Positions 16,758-25,737 of a stretch of DNA of 64,000 bases are shown here, piece by piece (position 1 is the first letter of the stretch; every line of letters begins with the position of its first letter). The stretch lies in the NCBI GenBank assembly GCA_934572535.1, contig CAKTLJ010000005.1:32020-96019 (forward strand). The letters are read 5' to 3'. Under the pieces are notes generated by a model, which saw only the letters and a program-made list of their open reading frames with translations, did no database searches and was not told the origin of the DNA. The position numbers and the translations under genes were made by a program. This stretch comes from an uncultured Eubacteriales bacterium (GTDB taxonomy: Bacteria > Bacillota > Clostridia > Oscillospirales > Oscillospiraceae).

Positions 16758-17809
16758 GACGACCCTCCTGTAGACAGCTCCAGCATCAAGGCGATGAGCA
16801 GCTCCTTCGCGTCGGCCCCGGCCACGGACTTCATGGCCAAGTCGGTCTCAGCGCAGCGGGCCATGGCGTGCTTGCACCCGTCCAGGCCGTGGCGGCGGGC
16901 GGCCTCCATGAGCTTGTCCGCCGGGTAGGTGGAACGCATCCCCCACAGGTCCATGAGCCAGCGGCTGCCCTTTCCCGTCTCCAGGGCGATCCGGGCGCTG
17001 TAGAGCTGCCGCAGGTGCTTGCCCAGCACGGCCAGGATCATAATGGGGGCCTGCTGGAGGCGGAGCAGGTCGTTGAGGACCGAAAAGGCCTTGTCGAACT
17101 GCTTCCGGGTGAGCGCCTCGGTCATCTGGAAGACCACCGCGTCGATGATGGGGATGGCCACCGCGTCGATGTCCTCCCGGGTGACGCGGCGGTTCTTGGC
17201 AAAGGCCCCGATCTTGCCGATCTCAGAGATCAGGCCGGTCATCAGGTCGCCGCAGAGGAAGATGAGGTACTGGGCGTCGGCCGTGTCGATCTCGTGGCCC
17301 AAGGCCCGGAAGCGGCGGCCGATCCAGTCGATGAGGTCGTTCTGGGCCTGGCGGGCGAACTGGACCACCTGGCCGCGGCTCTTGATGGCCCCGGCCAGCT
17401 TTTTCATGCGGGCATCGCTCTTGTAGGCCACCGTGTCGTAGACGAAGACCAGGCAGCAGTAGTCCGGCAAGTCCTCCAAAAGCTGGGTCATCAGGGTCCG
17501 CTCCCCCTCCGGGGCCTTGAAGAGGTCGTAGTCGCTGACCACCAGCATGGTCCGGGGGCTCATCATGGGCAGGGCATCCACGGTCTCCGCCAGCTTCTGG
17601 ACGGTGAGGCTCTTCCCCGGCAGCAGGTGATAGTTAAAGCTCTCCATCCCCGGGGGGATCAGCTTCCCCTTCATCTGGTCCAGGTAGTAGTCCCGCAGAT
17701 AGGCCTCCTCCCCGTGGAAGATATACAGGGAGCCGATGGTCCCGGCGGACAGGTCCTTCTTGAGCTGACGATAGGCTTCGTCGTTCTTTTTCTCTGGTCT
17801 CTTCGCCAT
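16751..17809 (-). CDS. holA: DNA polymerase III subunit delta
   Basis: 352 residues. Clamp-loader delta subunit, which opens the beta clamp. The N-terminal SLYIFHGEEAYLRDYYLDQM, MMSPRTMLVVSDYDLFKA and the C-terminal collar FDKAFSVLNDLLRLQQAPIMILAVLGKHLRQL match HolA. It starts immediately after the comEC stop (1 nt apart) and overlaps rnmV by 7 nt, so all are one transcript. comEC-holA adjacency is common in Firmicutes. Confidence 0.95.
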   Translation of the reverse strand: MAKRPEKKNDEAYRQLKKDLSAGTIGSLYIFHGEEAYLRDYYLDQMKGKLIPPGMESFNYHLLPGKSLTVQKLAETVDALPMMSPRTMLVVSDYDLFKAPEGERTLMTQLLEDLPDYCCLVFVYDTVAYKSDARMKKLAGAIKSRGQVVQFARQAQNDLIDWIGRRFRALGHEIDTADAQYLIFLCGDLMTGLISEIGKIGAFAKNRRVTREDIDAVAIPIIDAVVFQMTEALTRKQFDKAFSVLNDLLRLQQAPIMILAVLGKHLRQLYSARIALETGKGSRWLMDLWGMRSTYPADKLMEAARRHGLDGCKHAMARCAETDLAMKSVAGADAKELLIALMLELSTGGSSC

Positions 17810-20061
17810 TCATCCATCCTCCTGACGGTTGGCATATAGGGTCACCGACCCCATCTGGTCGGTGCGGTAACAGGCGATGTTCCCGGCGGCCAGCCGGTCC
17901 AGCAGCTCCTGGGCAGGGTGGCCGTAGCTGTTGTAGCCCACGGAGATCACCACCCACTCGGGGCGGACGATGTCCAGCAATTCCTGGCTCGTGGAATTCT
18001 TGGAGCCGTGGTGGCCCGCCACCAGCAGCTCCACATCGGGCAGAACGCCCCGGGCGGCCAAGCGCTGCTCCTCCTCGCGGGGCATGTCCCCGGTGATGAG
18101 GGCGTCCCAGTCTCCGCTGGTACACACCAGCGCCAGGCACTGTTCATTGACTTCCTTGCTTCCCGACAGGGGCGGGTGCAGGGTCAGGTCGGCCTTTTCC
18201 AGGGCCACCTCGGTGGTTTCGGTGATGTAGTGGACCTCGACCCCCTGCGCCTCGGCCAGGCCTCGATCTCCTGGCGGAGGGGACTGTCCAGGTCCACATC
18301 GGGCAGGGCCATGGCCTTCACCCGGACCCGGCTCATCAGCTCCGGCACGCCACCGGCGTGGTCCTCGTGGAAGTGGGTGAGGACCAGCAGGTCCAGGGAC
18401 CCCTTCCCTACAGACTGCAAATAGGTGGCCGCCGTGTCGCCCGGGGCCTTGGTCCCGCCGCAGTCCACCAGGGCTGTGGTGTTGCCCGCGGTCAGCACCA
18501 CGCTCTGCCCCTGGCCCACGTCCAGGACCGTCACCGTCAAATCGGACCGCCGGGCGGTCTGGACGGTCAGCAGCACCGACAGGCACAGGGTCGCCACGCA
18601 GGCGCACACCGGGATGACGGGCCGCTTGTCCTTGACGGGGACAAGGAGGTAGAGACACAAAATCAGGTACACAAAGCCCACCCAGAGGGCAAAATAGCCG
18701 GAATCCATGGTCAGGGCCGCCAGGGAGAGGCGACCGGCCTTTTCAGCATACCACAGGACAAGGCGAATGGGAAGGCCCACCAGCCCAGCGGCGGCGTGGC
18801 CCAGGGGCGGGACCAGGACCAGGATGGGCAGGGTCAACATTCCCCCGGCGAAGGCCAGGGCGACCGCCCAGCCGGCGAGCAGGTTAGACAGGGGCGCGAG
18901 GAGGGAAAACCGCCCAAAGTACAGGGCGGAGAGCGGCACGGTCAGCACCATGGAGCCCAGACTCACCGCCAGAAGGCTGAGCAGAGGGGCCAGCCACCGC
19001 CGGTAGTGCTTCGGAACCGCTTCAAGCCACCGGGCCAGCCAAGGACGACCCCAAAGAAAGATCCCCGCCGTGGCCAGGAAGGAGAACTGCAAGCCCGGGT
19101 TGGCGATGGCATAGGGGTTGGCCGTCAGCAGGATCAGCAGCCCCAGACTCAGGGCGAGCATGGGGTGGCTGTCCCGGCCCAGGTACTGGCCCAGGAGCAC
19201 CACGCCGCTGAGGATCACCGCCCGGACGGTGCCGGGGGCGTTCCCGGTCATCACCGAGAAGGCAGCCAAGACGGCGACCAGCACCAGAAGGGAGCCCTTC
19301 CCCTTGGGCTTGATGAAAAAGGACAGCAGGCCCAGCAGGAAGCTCACGTGCAGCCCGGAGATCACCAGCACATGCCCCAGGCCCACCCGGTTGAAGTGGT
19401 GGGTCAGGCTGTCGCTGAGGCCGGACTTGTCCCCGGTGAGCAGGGCCTTGAGGAAGGCCGCCTGGTCCGCCGGGTAGTTCTGGTCGATCCGGTCCCGGAG
19501 GGCCCCGGCCAGGATGGCGAGGGCGTAGCGCGGCGGGACCCCTTGGGCCTTCGTCACGGTCACTTCCCCATAGCTCTGCACATGGAGCAAGATGCCCCGG
19601 GAGGTATCATAGAGGCTCTTTTCGCCGCGAACGCGGTCCGCCGGGGCGCAATAGGCCACGCAGGAGAGGGCATCCCCCGGCCGCAGGTCGGCCAGGTCGG
19701 CGCTGCCGTAAAACAGGGCCTTCCCCTTGCGTCCGCCCTCCTCCCCGGCGCGGACCATGACCCGCAGGCCGTAGTCCGTGATCTCCGGCCAGTCCTCCAC
19801 CACCGCTTGCAGGCGGACCGTCCGATCCTCCAGGGCCTTCGCCGGGGCATGGAAAACAGCCCCGTAGGCCGTCAGCCACAGGAGGGCCAGCGCCATGCCC
19901 AGGAGGACCTGGCGGGGCACCTTCCCCCGTTTCCTCAGGGTCAGGCCAAGCCACACCACCAGCAGGCCCAGCCCGACCGCGAGCGCCCAACCCTGGGCAG
20001 GCAGATAGATCCCGGCGGCCAGCGCGGCGGCGAAGCCGACGGTAAAGAACAGGAGGGTCAT
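17810..20061 (-). pseudogene. comEC: ComEC/Rec2 competence protein, frameshifted
   Basis: The DNA-uptake channel protein, read in two frames. The first frame (20061 to about 18270) gives the DUF4131 N-terminus, about ten membrane helices with the competence motif VLVISGLHVSFLLGL, and the metallo-beta-lactamase part THFHEDHAGG. It then loses family similarity after SPLRQEIE and stops at 18184. The second frame resumes with LAEAQGVEVHYITETTEVAL and continues to the normal end (GHHGSKNSTSQELL) at 17810. The junction, at about 18255-18270, fits a single-base deletion in GAGGCCTGGCC. About 750 residues if repaired. It is either a real inactivating mutation or a sequencing/assembly error. Confidence 0.85.
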
Positions 20062-20261
20062 CGCCGGTCAGAACGTCCCAGGATGTAATCCGTGGTGGTC
20101 TTGTAATAGTCGGCCAGCTTGATGACCGCCCACACCGGGATCTCCCGCTCGCCCTTCTCATAGCGGCGATAAACCGTCAGGTGCATATTCAAATACTCCG
20201 CCACATCTTTTTGCCGCAGATCGGCATCCGTGCGAAGCTCTTCAATTCGTCTGAAATACAT
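20058..20261 (-). CDS. Small XRE-family helix-turn-helix regulator
   Basis: 67 residues with a complete HTH: LRQKDVAEYLNMHLTVYRRYEKGEREIPVWAVIKLADYY, the classical lambda-repressor type. The ATG at 20261 is preferred because GGTGAT precedes it by 4 nt; ATG 20267 and TTG 20288 are possible longer starts. Its stop overlaps the comEC start by 4 nt, so it leads the comEC-holA-rnmV operon and may control it. A small dyad, TACCAAACGGTA, lies upstream at about 20283-20294. Confidence 0.8.
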   Translation of the reverse strand: MYFRRIEELRTDADLRQKDVAEYLNMHLTVYRRYEKGEREIPVWAVIKLADYYKTTTDYILGRSDRR

Positions 20262-20336
20262 TTGCATCACCAACGAAAATGTTACCAAACGGTATTATTT
20301 TATCCGGAATATCGCTCTATACGGTGTTTTTTTATG

Positions 20337-20374
20337 CAAAAGGCAAGGCAGGAGGAGACGTCCCCCTGCCTTGC
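20337..20374 (-). terminator. Terminator after the alaS-cupin-HIT operon
   Basis: Minus strand stem GCAAGGCAGG / CCTGCCTTGC followed by CTTTT, about 50 nt after the HIT gene stop. Confidence 0.7.
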
Positions 20375-20421
20375 GGCAAAATAAGATCCAATTTGCGCAG
20401 CCTGCCGCCACGTTTGCGCCA

Positions 20422-20760
20422 TTATCCGGGAGGCCAGGTCATATCTCTCCCGCCCAGCACATGGAAGTGCAGGTGGAAGACGCTCTGTCCGGCCTGCGCC
20501 CCGCAGTTGGACACCACGCGGAAGTCGGTCAGGCCCAGCTCCTTGGTGACCTTGGAGATCACCTCGAAGCAGTGCGCCACCACCGCCGAGTTCTCGGGAG
20601 TGATCTCACCGCAGGAGACGATGTGCGCCTTGGGGATCACCAGGAAGTGGGTGGGCGCCTGGGGATCGATGTCGTAGAAGGCGTAAACCAGTTCGTCTTC
20701 ATAGACCTTCTTGGAGGGGATCTCCCCCGCCGCGATTTTGCAGAATAAGCAGTCGCTCAT
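20422..20760 (-). CDS. HIT-family nucleotide-binding protein
   Basis: 112 residues. The zinc-binding-like CLFCKIAAGEIPS opening and the histidine triad HLHFHVLGG mark an HinT-type purine nucleoside phosphoramidase, which hydrolyses adenylated lysine or AMP-amine compounds. It sits 17 bp after the cupin gene and downstream of alaS, under the alanine T-box. HinT removes aminoacyl-adenylate-type adducts, so co-expression with an aminoacyl-tRNA synthetase makes sense, though this is inference. Confidence 0.93.
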   Translation of the reverse strand: MSDCLFCKIAAGEIPSKKVYEDELVYAFYDIDPQAPTHFLVIPKAHIVSCGEITPENSAVVAHCFEVISKVTKELGLTDFRVVSNCGAQAGQSVFHLHFHVLGGRDMTWPPG

Positions 20761-20777
20761 GGTAGTTCTCCTTTTCG

Positions 20778-21107
20778 TTATTGTTCGGGAATGACGGCCA
20801 GGAATTCCAGGTCCTCGTCCCCGTCGTTGATGAGACTGTGTCCCTTGCCCTTGGGGCAGTAGTGGCAGGTCCCGGGCGCCAGAGGCTCATACGCCCCTTC
20901 GTAGAGCACCTTGCCCCGGCCGGACAGGATATAGATGACCTCGCTGCTGGTCTCATGCACGTGCAGGCCGATGGAGGCCCCGGGGACCAGCTTGCCCCGC
21001 ATGATCTTGCCCAGCTCGTCTTGGTACTTTCTCAAACGCACTTCCTTCTCCCCGTCCCGCATGTGGGGGACGACGGTCTCGGGAATGGCAGAAAAATCGA
21101 TCAGCAT
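20778..21107 (-). CDS. Cupin-domain protein
   Basis: 109 residues, a single beta-barrel cupin. The motif 1 pattern GLHVHETSSEVIYILSGRGKVLYEG contains two metal-type histidines and a glutamate; motif 2 is PGTCHYCPKGKGHSLIN. Metal-binding but of unknown substrate. 17 bp on each side separate it from alaS and the HIT gene, so it shares the alaS transcript. Confidence 0.85.
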   Translation of the reverse strand: MLIDFSAIPETVVPHMRDGEKEVRLRKYQDELGKIMRGKLVPGASIGLHVHETSSEVIYILSGRGKVLYEGAYEPLAPGTCHYCPKGKGHSLINDGDEDLEFLAVIPEQ

Positions 21108-21124
21108 GGTCTTCTCTCCTTTGC

Positions 21125-23776
21125 TTACAGGCCCAGCTTCACAGCCACGAAATCATCCACGGAGGCCAGCGCGTCGTCCAGCTTCAGCAGGTCGGAGCCG
21201 CCGCCCATGGCGCTGTCGGGCTTGCCGCCGCCCTTGCCGCCGCAAATGGCGGTGACGGACTTGATGATCTCCCCGGCCTTGATGCCGAGCTTGACGGCCT
21301 CCTTGCCGCAGGCGGCCAGGAAGGTGATCTTGCCGTCGTTGACGGTGGAGAGGACCGCCACGCCGTTGGGCTGTCTGTCGCGCAGGATGTCGCCCATCTG
21401 GCGGAGCTTGTTGGCATCGGCGTTGGGGATGGTGACGGTGATGACCCGCAGGCCGCCCACCTCGTGACCGCCCATGAGGAAGCGCTCGGTCTCGCCGGTG
21501 GCCTCCTTGGCCTTGAACTTCTCAATGGTCTGGTGAAGCTCTCGCATCTCAGCCATGAGGCTCTTGGCCTTCTCGCGGACCTCGCCGGGCTTGGTCTTCA
21601 GGGAAGAAGCCACCGCGAAGAGCATCTCCTGTGTGCGGTTCATGTTCTCCAGAGAGACCTTGCCGGTGGTGGCCTCGATCCGACGGACGCCGGAGGCCAC
21701 GGAGAACTCGCTGGTGATGTGGAACACGCCCACCTTGGCGGTGTTGGACAGGTGGGTGCCGCCGCAGAACTCCACAGAGTATCCCTCGCCCATATCGACG
21801 ACGCGGACCACGTCGCCGTACTTCTCGCCGAAGAGGGCGATGGCCCCCTTCTTCTTGGCCTCCTCGATGGGCAGCTCCTCGGTGGCCACCTCGTAGCCCT
21901 CCAGCACAGCCTCGTTGACCTTGGCGCTGACCTGCGCCAGCTCCTCGGCGGTCATGGCGGAGAAGTGGGTGAAGTCGAAGCGCAGGCGGTCAGGCTCCAC
22001 CAAAGAGCCGGCCTGGTGGACGTGGTCGCCCAGGACGGTGCGCAGGGCCTTATCCAGCAGGTGGGTGGCGGTGTGGGCGCGCATGATGGCCTTGCGGCGC
22101 TCCACGTCAATGGACGCGGTGACGGTGTCGCCCACCTTCAGGCTGCCGGAGGACAGCTTGCCATAGTGCATATACTTGCCGCCCTTGTTCTTCTGCACGT
22201 CGGTGACGGTGTAGGCAAAGCCCTCGCCGGTGAGGACGCCGTGGTCAGCCACCTGACCGCCCATCTCCGCGTAGAAGGGGGTGCGGTCCAGGACCACGAT
22301 GGCGTCGGTGCCGGGGACGATCTCGTCCACCAGCTGCTCCTCGGCCACGATGGCCACCACCTTCAGTCCGGCGATCTCGGTGTGCGCGTAGCCGTCAAAG
22401 ACGGTGGCGGGAACCTCCTTGCCGAACTCCACGCCGGACCAGCCCAGGTCGCCCAGGGCCTCTCGCGCCTTCCGGGCGCGGACGCGCTGCGCTTCCATCT
22501 CCTTGTCGAACCCGGCCCGGTCCAGGGTCATGCCCTCGTCCTGGACCATCTCCTCGGTCAGGTCCACGGGGAAGCCGTAGGTGTCGTAGAGCTTGAAGGC
22601 GTCGCTGCCGGAGAAGACGGTCTCCCCCTTCTCCTTGTGGACGGCCAGGATCTCGGAGAAGATCTTCATGCCGCCGTCGATGGTCTTGGCAAAGTTCTCC
22701 TCCTCGGTGCGGATGACCTTGGTGATATAGTCCTGCTTCTGGCGCAGATCCTTGTACTCGCCCTCGTTCTCGCCGATGACGGTGTCGATGATCTCATACA
22801 GGAAGGGCTCGTTGACCCCCAGGAGCTTGCCGTGGCGGGCCGCGCGGCGGAGCAGGCGGCGCAGAACGTAGCCCCGGCCCTCGTTGGAGGGGAGCACGCC
22901 GTCGCAGATCATGAAGGTGGAGGAGCGGATGTGGTCGGTGATGATGCGCAGGGACACGTCTCCGGCCTTGCTGTCGCCGTAATGCGCGCCGGTCAGCTCG
23001 GAGACCTTGTTGGTGATGTTCATGACGGTGTCCACGTCGAAGAGGGAGTTCACGTTCTGGCAGACCACGGCCAGGCGCTCCAGGCCCATGCCGGTGTCGA
23101 TGTTCTTCTGGGCCAGCTCGGTGTAGTGGCCCTCGCCGTCGTTGTCAAACTGGGTGAAGACGTTGTTCCAGACCTCCATGAAGCGGTCGCAGTCGCAGCC
23201 GGGGGCGCAGTCGGGGTTGTCGCAGCCGAAGGCCTCGCCCCGGTCGTAGTAGACCTCGGAGCAGGGGCCGCAGGGACCTGCTCCGTGCTCCCAGAAGTTG
23301 TCCTCCTTGCCCAGGCGATAGATGCGCTCCTCGGGGATGCCGACCACATCCCGCCAGATGTTGAAGGCCTCGTCATCCTCCTCATAGACCGAGGGATACA
23401 GGCGGTCCTTCTCCAGACCCACCCACTTCTCGTCGGTGAGGAACTCCCAGGTCCACTGGATGGCGTCGTGCTTGAAGTAGTCGCCAAAGGAGAAGTTGCC
23501 CAGCATCTCAAAGTAGGTGCCGTGGCGGGCGGTGTGGCCGATGTTCTCAATATCGCCGGTGCGGATGCACTTCTGGCAGGTACACACCCGCTTGCGGGGC
23601 GGCTCCTCCTCCCCCTTGAACCAGGGCTTCATGGGCGCCATACCGGCGTTGATGAGCAGCAGAGAGGGGTCGTTTTCGGGGACCAGCGGGAAGCTGGGCA
23701 GGCGGAGATGCCCCTTGGACTCAAAGAAGGTCAGGAACATCTCCCGCAGTTCATTCAAACCGTAATACTTATGCAT
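21125..23776 (-). CDS. alaS: Alanyl-tRNA synthetase
   Basis: 883 residues, full length. Class II catalytic domain at the N-terminus (SFPLVPENDPSLLLINAGMAPMKPWF, ARHGTYFEMLGNFSFGDYFK), tRNA-recognition region, editing domain with HTATHLLDKALR and CGGTHLSNT zinc/editing motifs, and the C-terminal DHHA1-like oligomerisation domain ending AICGGKGGGKPDSAMGGG. A small cysteine-rich insertion CDNPDCAPGCDCD (about residues 186-198) is of the kind found in clostridial AlaRS. Regulated by the T-box leader upstream. Confidence 0.98.
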   Translation of the reverse strand: MHKYYGLNELREMFLTFFESKGHLRLPSFPLVPENDPSLLLINAGMAPMKPWFKGEEEPPRKRVCTCQKCIRTGDIENIGHTARHGTYFEMLGNFSFGDYFKHDAIQWTWEFLTDEKWVGLEKDRLYPSVYEEDDEAFNIWRDVVGIPEERIYRLGKEDNFWEHGAGPCGPCSEVYYDRGEAFGCDNPDCAPGCDCDRFMEVWNNVFTQFDNDGEGHYTELAQKNIDTGMGLERLAVVCQNVNSLFDVDTVMNITNKVSELTGAHYGDSKAGDVSLRIITDHIRSSTFMICDGVLPSNEGRGYVLRRLLRRAARHGKLLGVNEPFLYEIIDTVIGENEGEYKDLRQKQDYITKVIRTEEENFAKTIDGGMKIFSEILAVHKEKGETVFSGSDAFKLYDTYGFPVDLTEEMVQDEGMTLDRAGFDKEMEAQRVRARKAREALGDLGWSGVEFGKEVPATVFDGYAHTEIAGLKVVAIVAEEQLVDEIVPGTDAIVVLDRTPFYAEMGGQVADHGVLTGEGFAYTVTDVQKNKGGKYMHYGKLSSGSLKVGDTVTASIDVERRKAIMRAHTATHLLDKALRTVLGDHVHQAGSLVEPDRLRFDFTHFSAMTAEELAQVSAKVNEAVLEGYEVATEELPIEEAKKKGAIALFGEKYGDVVRVVDMGEGYSVEFCGGTHLSNTAKVGVFHITSEFSVASGVRRIEATTGKVSLENMNRTQEMLFAVASSLKTKPGEVREKAKSLMAEMRELHQTIEKFKAKEATGETERFLMGGHEVGGLRVITVTIPNADANKLRQMGDILRDRQPNGVAVLSTVNDGKITFLAACGKEAVKLGIKAGEIIKSVTAICGGKGGGKPDSAMGGGSDLLKLDDALASVDDFVAVKLGL

Positions 23777-23811
23777 AGATCATACCTCCAACTATGATGA
23801 TGGCTTCCGGG

Positions 23812-24111
23812 AAAAATAAAAACTCCGCCCCTGATCCTCAGGGGCGGAGTGAATTTTACAACACTACGCGGTACCACCCTAATTATAAGCGTTTCCTCAC
23901 CGGGCACTGCGGCGCGGGCAGGCGCGACAGAAGCGTCTCGCCTTCGCTTACATCTCAAGTCATCCGGTAACGGGGATGGGGCGGCCCGGTCCTCCCGGGC
24001 AGCTCGGAAGTGGCTGCGGACCAGCTTCGCCAAGGGGCTTGCACCCTCCCCCTCTCGCTCTGGGCTTGCTTCTATCCGCTCGTTTCCTCATTGCCATATC
24101 TCGCTATTATG
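23812..24111 (-). ncRNA. T-box leader (alanine) upstream of alaS
   Basis: On the minus strand, AGGGTGGTACCGCG (23880-23867) is a perfect T-box sequence. It is followed by a terminator stem CTCCGCCCCTGA / TCAGGGGCGGAG and a TTTTTATTTTT run (to 23812). Upstream lie about 230 nt of structured GC-rich leader that should contain Stem I. I could not assign the specifier codon with certainty; alanine is inferred from the downstream gene. Uncharged tRNA-Ala would favour the antiterminator and raise alaS-cupin-HIT expression. Confidence 0.93.
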
Positions 24112-24117
24112 GGAAAC

Positions 24118-24145
24118 ATTTTATCACAAATTCCAAGCTTGTCAA
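24118..24145 (-). promoter_or_regulatory. alaS/T-box promoter
   Basis: Minus strand TTGACA (24145-24140), 16-nt spacer, TAAAAT (24123-24118). Confidence 0.78.
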
Positions 24146-24191
24146 GATGGTTCTGTCACCTTGCAGGGGAAATGGTCCCCGCTCTGTTTTT

Positions 24192-24860
24192 TCACAGCGC
24201 GGAAGGTTCCCCTTCTCCCTGAAACAGGACCCAGGGCTGGGTGTTCGGCGGGTCCAGGCGGAAGTCCATCTCCTCCCCGGTATCCGGGTGGGTGAAGCGC
24301 AAATGGCTGGACCAGAGGGCGATCTGCCAGTCCTGCGGGTCCGGGTACTTGCTGTACTTCCGGTCCCCGGCCAGGGGCATCCCCCGGTGGGAGAACTGCG
24401 CCCTGATCTGGTGGGTCCGGCCGGTCTCCAGGCGGATCTCCACCAGGGAGAAGCCGCCCTTGTTGTCCAGCAGCTTGTAGTGCAGCACGGCCTGCTGGAT
24501 GCCCTTGCCCGGGTACTGGGCCACGTAGGTCTTCCGCGTCTTCTCGTTGCGGCCCAGCAGGTCGATATAGGTCCCCTCATCGTACTGGGGCCGCCAGTGG
24601 ACCACGGCCTGGTACTCCTTGAGGAAGGCATTCTCCCGGATCTGCCGGGACAGCTCCGAGGCCGCCGGGCCGGTGAGTCCGTAGACCATCAGCCCGCCGA
24701 CCACCTGGTCCAGCCGGTGGATGGTGCGGACCTTGGCCGCGGGCTGGCCGATGGCCTCCCGGATCAGGTCGGGCATACCGCCGGGCTCGTCGGTGGACAG
24801 CACCCGGAAGGGTTTGACGCAGACCACGATGGCCTCGTCCTGATAGATAATGTCGATCAT
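24192..24860 (-). CDS. RluA-family pseudouridine synthase
   Basis: 222 residues. The catalytic motif HRLDQVVGGLMVYGLT (aspartate near residue 50) matches HRLDxxTSGl of RluA-type enzymes, with VV-G replacing TS-G. The C-terminal RLETGRTHQIRAQFSHRGMPLAGD is diagnostic. No S4 domain, so it is a compact member modifying rRNA or tRNA; the target cannot be told. It overlaps the EamA transporter gene upstream by 4 nt. Confidence 0.93.
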   Translation of the reverse strand: MIDIIYQDEAIVVCVKPFRVLSTDEPGGMPDLIREAIGQPAAKVRTIHRLDQVVGGLMVYGLTGPAASELSRQIRENAFLKEYQAVVHWRPQYDEGTYIDLLGRNEKTRKTYVAQYPGKGIQQAVLHYKLLDNKGGFSLVEIRLETGRTHQIRAQFSHRGMPLAGDRKYSKYPDPQDWQIALWSSHLRFTHPDTGEEMDFRLDPPNTQPWVLFQGEGEPSAL

Positions 24861-25717
24861 ACGTTCTCTCCTTGGGATCCGTTCCGTTTGTCCGCTCTGG
24901 CTCCGATCACGTTATAGACCATGATGGTCCCAAAGACCACGACGCCGCCCGCCAGGGCCAGGGGCGAGAGGACCTCTTCCAGCACGACAGCCACCAGCAC
25001 CGGGTTCAAAATCGGCTCGATGCCCGTCATGAGAGCGGCCGAGACGGGAGGCGCGTAGCGAATACCGGCGGTGAAGAAGATATAGGCCAGGCCCAGCTGG
25101 AACACCCCCAGGAGGATGGCCGCCGTCAGGGTAACGGCGTCGAACCGGGTCTCCCGGACCAGCCAGGGCAGGCCGATGAGACCGCCCATGGCCTGCCCCA
25201 GCATGGCCGAAAACAGCGGGTCGCCGCCGGGGATCTTGCCCAGCAGGAAGACCCAGGCATAGCCCACGCCGGACAGCAGCGCCAGGACGTTCCCCAGCAT
25301 ATTGCCGCTGCCCAGACCGTCTAGGAAGAAGCAGGCGATGCCCCCAAAGACGATGAGACAGGTGATCACGTCCAGCCGCTTGGGTCGCTCCTTGAAGAGG
25401 AGCCACATGAAGAGGATCACGAAGACCGGAGCGGAAAATTGCAGCAGGATGGTGTTGGCCGCCGTGGTGAGCTTGTTGGCCATGGCATAGAGGGTCGTGG
25501 TGGCGCACATGGCGCAGGCCCCGGCGAAGACCCCCGGCGTGAGTTTCAGCGCATGGCGCGTGGCCTTCGCGAAGGCGAAGAGCATCCCGGCGGAAATGAT
25601 GCTGCGGAAGGCATTGATGGACAGCGCGTTCCAGGCAATGACCTTCACGCACAGGCCGCCGATACTGAAGAGGACCGCGGCAATGAAGACAAAGAGCAGG
25701 CTTTTCTTGGAACTCAT
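24857..25717 (-). CDS. EamA/DMT-family membrane transporter
   Basis: 286 residues, ten predicted helices in two EamA repeats (opening LFVFIAAVLFSIGGLCVKVI; second repeat beginning about residue 150). The drug/metabolite transporter superfamily exports amino acids, nucleobases or similar; substrate unknown. ATG 25717 is preceded by GGAGGGAC. It lies between metY and the pseudouridine synthase on the same strand, 20 bp after metY. Confidence 0.88.
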   Translation of the reverse strand: MSSKKSLLFVFIAAVLFSIGGLCVKVIAWNALSINAFRSIISAGMLFAFAKATRHALKLTPGVFAGACAMCATTTLYAMANKLTTAANTILLQFSAPVFVILFMWLLFKERPKRLDVITCLIVFGGIACFFLDGLGSGNMLGNVLALLSGVGYAWVFLLGKIPGGDPLFSAMLGQAMGGLIGLPWLVRETRFDAVTLTAAILLGVFQLGLAYIFFTAGIRYAPPVSAALMTGIEPILNPVLVAVVLEEVLSPLALAGGVVVFGTIMVYNVIGARADKRNGSQGENV

Positions 25718-25737
25718 GGCGAGTCCCTCCTCCAAAA

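Noticed and set aside
18240-18300. Programmed frameshift in comEC
   Set aside because: No slippery heptamer or following pseudoknot is evident, and ComEC is not known to need one; a mutation or sequence error is simpler.
17810-18658. The downstream ComEC fragment as a separate hydrolase gene
   Set aside because: Its first roughly 130 codons are out-of-frame comEC; similarity begins only at the frameshift point, and no start signal precedes it.
21464-23797. A 777-codon plus-strand frame opposite alaS
   Set aside because: Shadow of a GC-rich gene: repetitive Leu/Gly/Val/His composition; alaS on the other strand is unmistakable.
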